The notes below the pieces were generated by a model. It was not told the origin of the DNA and did not search any database. It saw only the letters and a program-made list of their open reading frames with translations. The position numbers were made by a program, and so were the translations under genes. Positions 1 through 4,114 of a stretch of 5,494 nucleotides of DNA are shown piece after piece. Position 1 is the first letter of the stretch, and each line of letters opens with the position of its first letter. The stretch comes from Bacillus pseudomycoides DSM 12442 (GTDB lineage: Bacteria > Bacillota > Bacilli > Bacillales > Bacillaceae_G). The stretch is from positions 5,313,193 through 5,318,686 of the forward strand of contig NZ_CM000745.1 in NCBI RefSeq assembly GCF_000161455.1, written 5' to 3'.

Positions 1-25
1 ATGTTACCCCTTTTTGGGATTTATG

Positions 26-53
26 TTAATAATACCTTATGATGTGGTAAAAT
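26..53 (+). promoter_or_regulatory. Probable sigma-A promoter of the two-TM pseudogene
   Basis: A -10 element TAAAAT at 48-53 is preceded by TG at 45-46, forming an extended -10. A weak -35, TTAATA at 26-31, lies 16 bp upstream. The next gene has a strong ribosome binding site (AAAGAGGAGG, 97-106) 6 nt before its ATG at 113, leaving a leader of roughly 50 nt. The assignment rests only on consensus matching. Confidence 0.4.
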
Positions 54-112
54 TTAGGTGTTCTATTAATGTGAATATACATGAAGTTTAGAAAAGAAAG
101 AGGAGGATTTTT

Positions 113-342
113 ATGGTCAATAATTATATAAATAAAAAAGATCATCTTTTTTATAAAAAACGTTTTTATAATGTTTTAGCCTCAATTCCTTTTGTAGTTA
201 TCACTCTAATAGTAACTTATTTATCAGATTTGGGATTAACTTTTTTGCAACCTTAACTGGAATTTCAGTAATAACTTTATTAATTCAGTTCATTTATTAT
301 TATTCAAATTGGAAAAAATCTCTTAAGTTAATGGTTTTATGA
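113..342 (+). pseudogene. Frameshifted small two-TM membrane protein gene
   Basis: An ATG at 113 with an excellent ribosome binding site opens a frame that stops at 254-256 after 47 residues (begins MVNNYINKKDHLFYKKRFYN). The protein-like sequence then continues in the next frame from about 235 to TGA at 340-342 (INFFATLTGISVITLLIQF, then a tail rich in Tyr, Lys and Trp). Joining the frames near 231-235, where one base appears to be missing, gives about 76 residues: a basic N-terminus, TM1 (about residues 23-38), a short turn, TM2 (about 45-62) and a basic tail. This resembles the small 2TM-domain proteins common in Bacillus; the family assignment is from memory. A strong terminator follows directly, so the transcription unit is intact while the frame is broken. 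A sequencing error would give the same picture. Confidence 0.6.
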
Positions 343-344
343 AT

Positions 345-379
345 AAAAAGTCTCTTCAGAAGATCTGAAGGGACTTTTT
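345..379 (+). terminator. Intrinsic terminator after the two-TM pseudogene
   Basis: The arms at 345-360 (AAAAAGTCTCTTCAGA) and 364-379 pair over 16 bp with a single G-U wobble around a 3-nt loop. The stem ends in its own T-run. It begins 2 nt after the TGA of the pseudogene. The A/T symmetry means it could also act on the minus strand. Confidence 0.85.
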
Positions 380-436
380 GAGATTTTTAGATACATGGAC
401 TACTGATAAGTGGGATTATGGTAACTAAAATTTATA

Positions 437-476
437 AGAATAACCCCTTACCACTTCAAAGGTAAGGGGTTATTCT
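437..476 (-). terminator. Intrinsic terminator of the glycine-zipper peptide gene
   Basis: The perfect arms GAATAACCCCTTACC (438-452) and GGTAAGGGGTTATTC (461-475) extend by one further A-T pair and enclose an 8-nt loop. On the minus strand the stem is followed by a T-rich tract (TTATAAATTTTA). It lies 26 bp past the stop codon of the minus-strand gene ending at 503. Confidence 0.85.
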
Positions 477-502
477 ACTGCTGTTGTATAGAATAAATAA
501 AG

Positions 503-664
503 CTATTTTTTTTGTTTTATTTTAGAAATTCCAAATCCAATAGCAATGCCAATTATTATACCCAGAGCAAGGTTATTAATAAGCAACCCGAAGGTTGTCC
601 CCAAGCACATTCCTATAGATATTCCAATTACCGTTTTTGCATCACTTTGTATATTCTTATTCAA
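503..664 (-). CDS. Small glycine-zipper-like membrane peptide, 53 aa
   Basis: The start chosen is TTG at 664-662. It sits 9 nt after a near-perfect ribosome binding site (AAAGGAGG on the minus strand, 674-681); the ATG further upstream at 709 would put that site inside the coding region. The peptide begins MNKNIQSDAKTVIGISIG and is largely two hydrophobic helices with small residues spaced in GxxxG-like fashion (about residues 11-28 and 33-48), closing with a lysine-rich tail (KIKQKK). This is the look of the short glycine-zipper-family membrane proteins common in the B. cereus group. Their function is not established, and helix packing or oligomerisation in the membrane is an inference. The gene stands alone between its own promoter and terminator. 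Confidence 0.7.
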   Translation of the reverse strand: MNKNIQSDAKTVIGISIGMCLGTTFGLLINNLALGIIIGIAIGFGISKIKQKK

Positions 665-673
665 AAAGATATA

Positions 674-681
674 CCTCCTTT
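674..681 (-). promoter_or_regulatory. Ribosome binding site that fixes the TTG start at 664
   Basis: The minus strand reads AAAGGAGG here, complementary to the 16S rRNA tail, and lies 9 nt before TTG. It rules against the upstream ATG at 709, which has no comparable site and would place this motif within the gene. Confidence 0.7.
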
Positions 682-721
682 CTTTTAAACTATAAATTGT
701 AAGGTTCAAACAAATGACATA

Positions 722-749
722 TTTATAGTGTCGTAAAGATAAATAACAA
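722..749 (-). promoter_or_regulatory. Possible sigma-A promoter of the glycine-zipper peptide gene
   Basis: On the minus strand TTGTTA (744-749) and TATAAA (722-727) are 16 bp apart, giving a leader of roughly 50 nt to the TTG start. The -35 matches consensus at 4 of 6 positions and the -10 at 5 of 6. In DNA this AT-rich such matches arise by chance, so support is moderate. Confidence 0.35.
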
Positions 750-750
750 T

Positions 751-787
751 AAATTAAATTAATTATATAATAAAATTAATTTAATTT
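751..787. repeat. A/T-only perfect inverted repeat
   Basis: AAATTAAATTAATT (751-764) is exactly complementary in reverse to 774-787, with a 9-nt A/T loop. It lies just upstream of the proposed -35 of the minus-strand peptide gene. It contains no G or C, so as RNA it would be weak. A binding site or DNA bending element is possible, but so is chance in AT-rich DNA. Confidence 0.4.
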
Positions 788-1184
788 GCGCATCTATATT
801 ATAAAGGCTTAATTTATAATTCTTTGAATGTATACTTTTATTTATATTTTTGAGGATACCAAGGGAGTTGGGATTAATCTAACGAGATTAAAAAAATGAA
901 AGTAAACTTATGGGTAAAAGTTTACTTTCGATTTTTTAACATTTACAACTAATTTTGTAATAAATTTCTCAATATAGATATAGCTGTTATAGGGGTCACC
1001 ATACATAGCCATCAACTTAAGAAATTGATTGCTCCCCACAACGATAAAAATAAACTTGGTTACCATAAAAGACATCACGTTTTCATTCTGAAAGCATTAT
1101 AAAAGTTGATTATGCAGGTACCGATTATTAAAGAAATAATGCAATAAGATTAATCGCTACATCAATAAAGATAATGTATATAAA
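788..1184. other. Stretch without a convincing gene, probably decayed coding DNA
   Basis: No open frame here has both a start and a ribosome binding site. The minus strand is open from 1096 to a stop at 908-910. It contains a 55-codon ATG frame (start 1075, begins MSFMVTKFIFIVVGSNQ) with no ribosome binding site. The opposite strand is also open for about 50 codons (952-1101). Upstream on the minus strand, hydrophobic runs continue in two different frames (IFIDVAINLIALFL near 1170-1129, then IIGTCIINFYNAF near 1130-1086). That pattern fits a membrane protein gene broken by frameshifts, but I cannot name a family. A 23-codon plus-strand frame at 828-899 also lacks a ribosome binding site. The stretch includes an orphan terminator at 898-929. 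Confidence 0.45.
898..929. terminator. Orphan bidirectional terminator hairpin
   Basis: GAAAGTAAACTT (898-909) and AAGTTTACTTTC (918-929) form a perfect 12-bp stem with an 8-nt loop. A T6 run follows on the plus strand (932-937) and a T7 run on the minus strand (890-896). No intact gene ends here. The stop of a decayed-looking minus-strand frame (908-910) lies inside the hairpin. Confidence 0.7.
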
Positions 1185-1221
1185 AAAACACCTTTCATTA
1201 ATGACTAATGAAGGGTGTTTT
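1185..1221 (-). terminator. Terminator of the minus-strand regulator/membrane operon
   Basis: The arms AAAACACCTTTCATTA (1185-1200) and TAATGAAGGGTGTTTT (1206-1221) pair over 16 bp with one G-U wobble around a 5-nt loop. On the minus strand the stem runs into an unbroken T7 (1182-1188). It lies 9 bp past the stop codon of the membrane protein gene at 1231. Confidence 0.9.
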
Positions 1222-1230
1222 GAATTAATA

Positions 1231-1686
1231 TTATAGTTCATCTTCTTCCGCTTTTTTACTATTATATTTACTATATCCATTCATGCATAGGCCAAAAAAA
1301 ACGCCGCCTATACTGTTCCCAATAAGGTCCCTCATGGTAATTGATTCTCCAGATAAATGTGTTAATAAAGTATATAAAACAAAGAAAATAAAGCCTGAAA
1401 ATATCGATTTTCGTATCAATGTTTTATTATTTGCAAAACGTAAGTATATTTTTTTGACTCTCATCATTATAACTATATAAAGTGATGTCGTTAAAAGAAT
1501 AATTAAAGCTAAAATACCAAGTGATGTAACCTCTTTATTTAAAATCAAATCATATAGGATAGCTCCAAAACAGATAAAAAGAGCTAGAATTCCGGCGTTT
1601 GCCATTATTTCGAAGGCAGTATTTTGTTCTCGTTCATCAACAGAAGTACCTTTTCCGAAAAGATATAATTTTAATAACTTAGACAT
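1231..1686 (-). CDS. Four-TM membrane protein paired with an XRE regulator, 151 aa
   Basis: The start chosen is ATG at 1686-1684 (MSKLLKLYLFGKG), 7 nt after GGGAGG. Its A is shared with the TAA of the regulator gene upstream (TAATG), so the two are translationally coupled. A short cytosolic-looking N-terminus carries the motif DERE (17-20). Four hydrophobic segments follow at about 29-49, 55-76, 94-112 and 118-136, with basic loops (MMRVKKIYLR around 74-83) and a charged tail (KKAEEDEL). I do not recognise a characterised family. The partner protein at 2494 shares the DER motif, the spacing to TM1 and the four-TM plan, so the two are probably distant paralogues. By analogy with other regulator/membrane pairs it may sequester or signal to its regulator at the membrane; that is inference. 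The operon ends at the terminator immediately downstream. Confidence 0.85.
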   Translation of the reverse strand: MSKLLKLYLFGKGTSVDEREQNTAFEIMANAGILALFICFGAILYDLILNKEVTSLGILALIILLTTSLYIVIMMRVKKIYLRFANNKTLIRKSIFSGFIFFVLYTLLTHLSGESITMRDLIGNSIGGVFFGLCMNGYSKYNSKKAEEDEL

Positions 1687-1880
1687 TAATCTTCCTCCCA
1701 AAATAAATCATTTAATGTAACACCTAGACTTTTACAAATTTCAATACATAATTTCAAAGATGGGTTGTATTCGCCTTTTTCTATTAGACCGATTGTCTGT
1801 CTACTTACGTTTGTTAATTTTGCTAATTCCCCCTGTGTCATACCCTTTTCAAGTCGAATTCGCTTTACTTTGGTAAGCAT
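1686..1880 (-). CDS. Small Cro/C1 (XRE) family transcriptional regulator, 64 aa
   Basis: The protein is almost entirely one XRE-type helix-turn-helix domain. Helix 2 and the turn lie around TQGELAKLTNVS (15-26), the recognition helix around SRQTIGLIEKG (26-36), and the family hallmark YNPSLKLC follows at 38-45. No effector domain is present. The start chosen is ATG at 1880 (MLTKVKRIRLEKG), 8 nt after GGAGG (1889-1893); a TTG at 1895 would overlap that site. These short stand-alone regulators, like B. subtilis YgzD, typically sit directly before a membrane protein gene, as here. Paired palindromes over its promoter suggest it represses its own operon. It closely resembles the regulator at 2291 in the recognition helix and the segment after it. 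Confidence 0.92.
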   Translation of the reverse strand: MLTKVKRIRLEKGMTQGELAKLTNVSRQTIGLIEKGEYNPSLKLCIEICKSLGVTLNDLFWEED

Positions 1881-1910
1881 ATTAGAAGCCTCCAATACAT
1901 TTATTTCCTT

Positions 1911-1949
1911 TGTAATATATATATTACATTAGTAATATATATACGTCAA
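1911..1949 (-). promoter_or_regulatory. Promoter and paired operator of the minus-strand regulator operon
   Basis: On the minus strand a -35 TTGACG (1944-1949) and a -10 TAATAT (1921-1926) are 17 bp apart. A perfect 18-bp palindrome, TGTAATATATATATTACA (1911-1928), covers the -10. A second, degenerate copy, GTAATATATATACGTC (1932-1947), overlaps the -35, with centres 20 bp apart. Occupancy by a small XRE dimer would block RNA polymerase. The same TGTAA-N8-TTACA plan is found before the divergent regulator gene, which makes chance less likely despite the AT-richness. Confidence 0.65.
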
Positions 1950-1969
1950 TGGTTAGAGGTTTTAACACC

Positions 1970-2170
1970 TTATATTTCCAGGGATATCCCTCTATACAAA
2001 TCAACTTTATAAATTTGTATCCTATGACCTTCTTTTGTTTTAATACGCATATGTGCATTGGCTTTTTGTATCATTTGCATAAAGTTTGGTAATTTAAAAA
2101 AATTGATAATTTGTATGAAAGTTGGATAAAAACTGTTTCTTATTTTTGAAGAGATCTCTAAGGATTTAAG
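1970..2170 (-). pseudogene. Decayed gene remnant between the divergent operons
   Basis: The minus strand is open for 66 codons between stops at 2171-2173 and 1970-1972. The translation has protein-like composition in its C-terminal half (MIQKANAHMRIKTKEGHR, then IQIYKVDLYRGISLEI). The only ATG codons are internal (2080, 2074 and 2050), and none has a ribosome binding site, so this is more likely the 3' end of a truncated gene than a functional one. The matching plus-strand frame reads as low-quality sequence. I do not recognise the family. It ends about 20 bp from the promoter of the minus-strand regulator. It could also be a chance open frame. Confidence 0.35.
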
Positions 2171-2230
2171 TTACTTTTCAAAGCTACAAACAGCTACTAT
2201 TTTATGATATGAAGTTGTTTTTTAGTTTTA

Positions 2231-2271
2231 TGTAACTTATACTTTACATAAGGTAATATATAAGTTACATT
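2231..2271 (+). promoter_or_regulatory. Promoter and paired operator of the plus-strand regulator operon
   Basis: A -35 TTTACA (2243-2248) and a weak -10 TACATT (2266-2271) are 17 bp apart. Two GTAA-N8-TTAC sites are present: TGTAACTTATACTTTACA (2231-2248), which ends on the -35, and GGTAATATATAAGTTACA (2252-2269), which overlaps the -10. Their centres are 21 bp apart, close to two helical turns. The outer halves also form a perfect 12-bp inverted repeat (2230-2241 against 2259-2270). The sites share the layout of those before the minus-strand regulator. Confidence 0.65.
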
Positions 2272-2290
2272 ATTCTGTGGAGGGTGTTAT

Positions 2291-2497
2291 ATGAAAAATC
2301 ACGTGAAAATTGCTCGTGTCAAAGCAGATTTAACACAACAGCAGCTTGCTGATGCAGTTGGTATTACAAGGCAAACCGTCAGCTTGATTGAAAAAGGGAA
2401 ATATAACCCGTCACTAAAGCTATGTTTACAAATTTGCTATGCCGTAAATGCAAACTTAGACGAAATATTTTGGATAAATCAGGAGGATTTTGAATGA
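2291..2497 (+). CDS. Small Cro/C1 (XRE) family transcriptional regulator, 68 aa
   Basis: ATG at 2291 follows TGGAGG (2278-2283) by 7 nt. The product is a single XRE helix-turn-helix domain: helix 2 and the turn around TQQQLADAVGIT (15-26), the recognition helix TRQTVSLIEKG (26-36), then YNPSLKLC (38-45) and a short acidic tail. It has no ligand or dimerisation domain beyond the HTH core. Sequence and gene order make it a paralogue of the regulator at 1686-1880. Its recognition helix differs from that protein at only a few positions (TRQTVSLIE against SRQTIGLIE), so the two may bind similar DNA. The stop overlaps the ATG of the next gene (ATGA), implying coupled translation. The twin palindromes upstream suggest autorepression. 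Confidence 0.93.
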   Translation: MKNHVKIARVKADLTQQQLADAVGITRQTVSLIEKGKYNPSLKLCLQICYAVNANLDEIFWINQEDFE

Positions 2498-2925
2498 AGA
2501 AGATTACAGATGAAAGACTCATTTTAAGGAATTTGAAAAATATTAGAATTACGTATATTGTCCAAACAATCGGGATCTTATGTATCCTTGGTTACGAGTT
2601 CTTTCAAGGTGGACTTGATGGGATGCGTGAAAACCCACTTTGGATGGTATTTATTTTAACATCTGTTGTATCTGCATATTTATCGATGAGTGTTAGTGTG
2701 GAACATGAAAAGGAAATAAAAAATCCAAAGAAATCACTTATTGTTAGTATGGTAGTACTAACTATTATTGTAGTGACTGTTGCATATCTTATTTCTATTA
2801 CACCAAACTTTAGCTGGATTGATGGTCTATTATTAGGAGCTATTGTATTTATTTGTGGATTTATACCGCTGTATTATGTATATAGATTAAGAGTAAAGCA
2901 AGAACAAGATTTAGAAGATGAATAG
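2494..2925 (+). CDS. Four-TM membrane protein paired with an XRE regulator, 143 aa
   Basis: ATG at 2494 overlaps the regulator's TGA by 4 nt (ATGA) and has AGGAGG (2481-2486) 7 nt upstream, inside the regulator gene. The N-terminus carries the motif DERL (6-9). TM segments lie at about 19-37, 48-67, 82-101 and 109-129, with a charged loop between TM2 and TM3 (EHEKEIKNPKK, 70-80) and a charged C-terminus (KQEQDLEDE). It looks like the uncharacterised membrane proteins that accompany small XRE regulators in Bacillus. I give no firm Pfam name; a DUF6773- or DUF3796-like family is my guess. Together with its regulator it may form a membrane-tethered sensing or immunity-type switch, which is inference. 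A small cysteine-motif gene follows within 20 bp in the same operon. Confidence 0.88.
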   Translation: MKKITDERLILRNLKNIRITYIVQTIGILCILGYEFFQGGLDGMRENPLWMVFILTSVVSAYLSMSVSVEHEKEIKNPKKSLIVSMVVLTIIVVTVAYLISITPNFSWIDGLLLGAIVFICGFIPLYYVYRLRVKQEQDLEDE

Positions 2926-2940
2926 AGAAAGGTGATAAAT

Positions 2941-3138
2941 TTGGTGTCATTTTTTAAAGAAGCAAAACTAGTTTGCCATATTTGTTTTAAAGAAATTGTT
3001 GAAGGGGAAGAATTTATTGTTCGGTTGAACTTACCCACTAAATCAAGAATGCCTGTCGGGGTATTAGATAAAGTATTAGTAAAAAATGCGAAAGAGATTT
3101 TGTGTGATCGATGTAATCAGCAGAATACGTCCGAATAA
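2941..3138 (+). CDS. Small CxxC/CxxC zinc-ribbon-like protein, 65 aa
   Basis: The start chosen is TTG at 2941, 6 nt after AAAGGTG (2928-2934). GTG at 2944 is nearly as likely, and GTG at 2932 would overlap the binding site. The product (MVSFFKEAKLVCHICFKEI) has two cysteine pairs, C12-H-I-C15 and C55-D-R-C58, separated by about 40 residues. This arrangement is typical of a small treble-clef or ribbon fold binding one zinc ion. No membrane segment or signal peptide is seen. Similar short proteins in the B. cereus group often carry a misleading iron-hydroxamate transporter label; nothing here supports transport. It lies 15 bp after the membrane protein gene and is probably co-transcribed with it. 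Metal or thiol sensing is a guess. No clear terminator follows. Confidence 0.75.
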   Translation: MVSFFKEAKLVCHICFKEIVEGEEFIVRLNLPTKSRMPVGVLDKVLVKNAKEILCDRCNQQNTSE

Positions 3139-3361
3139 TTAATTGTAGCGCACCTTGAAATATTAGATAGCTAAATTTTAATGCCTGCTTATTCAATGAT
3201 GTATTGAAGTAGTTTTTAACGCTTTTATATGATGGTGTCATGAGTTCTAATCAAACTTTTTTATAAATAATAACTCTAGATGTATTGTGTAGGAATTCGT
3301 TTTGATTAATCTTTTTCAAAATGGATTCTTTTTATTTGTTGCAAAATACACGTTCAATTAA

Positions 3362-3985
3362 TATTTTGATCAAACTCTATCCTATCAACATATTGATGGA
3401 TTGTTCTCACACTCAATTGATTGGAATTTGATTGAAAATCATTATAAAGATATGTTACGTGTAGTGATGTCAATTAAAATGGGACGGATTCATCCTTCCA
3501 CGATTTTAAATAAGTTAAATACATATAGTAAAAAGAACAAGTTATATCAAGCTTTTCGAGAGTTAGGTAGTGCAATTCGCACTTTATTTTTGTTAAATTA
3601 CCTATCTAATGAAAAATTGAGAAGTACAATTCAAGCAGCTACAAATAAAAGTGAATCTTTTAATGGATTTGCGAAATGGTTATTCTTTGGTGGAGAAGGA
3701 ATTATTGCAGAGAATAATCGGGAACGTCAAAGAAAAATCATTAAATATAACCATCTAATCGCTAATTGCTTAATTTTTTATAATGTATTTCAACTTACAC
3801 GGATTCTTCATGAATATATACAGGAGGGAAATAAAATTGATGCGGAAGTATTGTCTGATCTGAGTCCCTATGTAACATTCCATGTGAACCGCTTTGGAAA
3901 ATACCGACTAGATTCTAATAGACGTCCTCCAGATATTGAATTTGATATACCTGTATCACCGATTCCAATTGAAGTAGCTGGTTAA
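3362..3985 (+). pseudogene. Truncated Tn3-family transposase, C-terminal fragment
   Basis: About 207 codons of the C-terminal part of a Tn3-family TnpA (normally close to 1000 residues) remain. Recognisable blocks in order are FDQTLSYQHIDGLFSHSIDW, then YKDMLRVVMSIKMGRIHPST, LYQAFRELGSAIRT, NKSESFNGFAKW, FFGGEGIIAEN, QRKIIKYNHLIANCL, and a LSPYVTFHVNRFGKY motif near the end. The glutamate of NKSESFN (codon 3653-3655) fits the last catalytic residue of the DDE triad; both aspartates are missing. An in-frame TAA at 3359-3361 and unrelated sequence upstream mark the truncation. The TTG at 3401 has no ribosome binding site, so it is not a real start. The sequence looks closest to Tn4430-type transposases from Bacillus, from memory. 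The intact 3' end is followed by a terminator and a terminal inverted repeat. Confidence 0.9.
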
Positions 3986-3988
3986 TCT

Positions 3989-4031
3989 AAGCAAGAGTGG
4001 AGGATAACTCATATAACCTCCTCTCTTGCTT
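3989..4031 (+). terminator. Terminator hairpin downstream of the transposase
   Basis: AAGCAAGAGTGGAGG (3989-4003) pairs with CCTCCTCTCTTGCTT (4017-4031) over 15 positions with one T-T mismatch and a 13-nt loop, followed by TACGTTT. It starts 3 nt after the transposase TAA. It may also stop hblB transcripts arriving from the other strand, since no other hairpin separates them. Confidence 0.7.
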
Positions 4032-4039
4032 TACGTTTG

Positions 4040-4078
4040 TGAGTGGCTCCAAAAAGAAGGAATCGTAGCCGTACCCCC
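4040..4078 (-). repeat. Tn3-family terminal inverted repeat (right end)
   Basis: Read inward from 4078 on the minus strand, the sequence is GGGGGTACGGCTACGATTCC followed by a T-rich stretch and GGAGCCACTC. Tn3-family ends are about 38 bp and begin GGGG; the start GGGGTACnGC resembles the end of Tn4430 as I recall it. The position just beyond the transposase 3' end, with the G-run outermost, is as expected. No second copy is found in this window. Confidence 0.75.
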
Positions 4079-4114
4079 AATAGCTGCCTAATTTTTCTGT
4101 CTAACTTTCCGGGT

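Larger units (their letters stand above)
3362..4078 (+). mobile_element. Right-end remnant of a Tn3-family transposon
   Basis: The remnant comprises the transposase fragment, its terminator hairpin and the outer terminal inverted repeat. No left inverted repeat, resolvase or resolution site is seen in the window, so the element cannot move by itself. Its right boundary is sharp at the CCCCC of 4074-4078. Its left boundary, about 3362, is defined only by loss of transposase similarity. Confidence 0.8.

Noticed and set aside
991..1010. GGGGTCACC as a left Tn3 terminal repeat
   Set aside because: Only the G-run and a few bases match the right-end repeat, so there is no meaningful alignment over 38 bp.
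1283..1480. Plus-strand open frame of 65 codons
   Set aside because: It lies antisense inside the well-supported membrane protein gene, has no ribosome binding site and has shadow-type composition.
1980..1991. 12-bp palindrome AGGGATATCCCT
   Set aside because: It is a single short copy inside a remnant coding frame, with no promoter nearby and no second occurrence.
2163..2175. Additional operator half-site (AAGTTAC) upstream of the plus-strand regulator
   Set aside because: It lacks the matching GTAA half at the required spacing and is about 60 bp from the nearest true site.
3192..3215. Hairpin TTCAAT-gatgt-ATTGAA followed by T-rich sequence as terminator of the CxxC operon
   Set aside because: The stem is only 6 A/T-rich pairs and the T-run is separated from it; too weak to call.
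3038..3241. Minus-strand open frame of 67 codons
   Set aside because: It overlaps the CxxC protein gene in antisense and lacks a ribosome binding site; no motif was recognised.
3401..3985. A complete small gene starting at TTG 3401
   Set aside because: Transposase similarity continues upstream to about 3362 and there is no ribosome binding site, so this is a truncated gene and not a real start.
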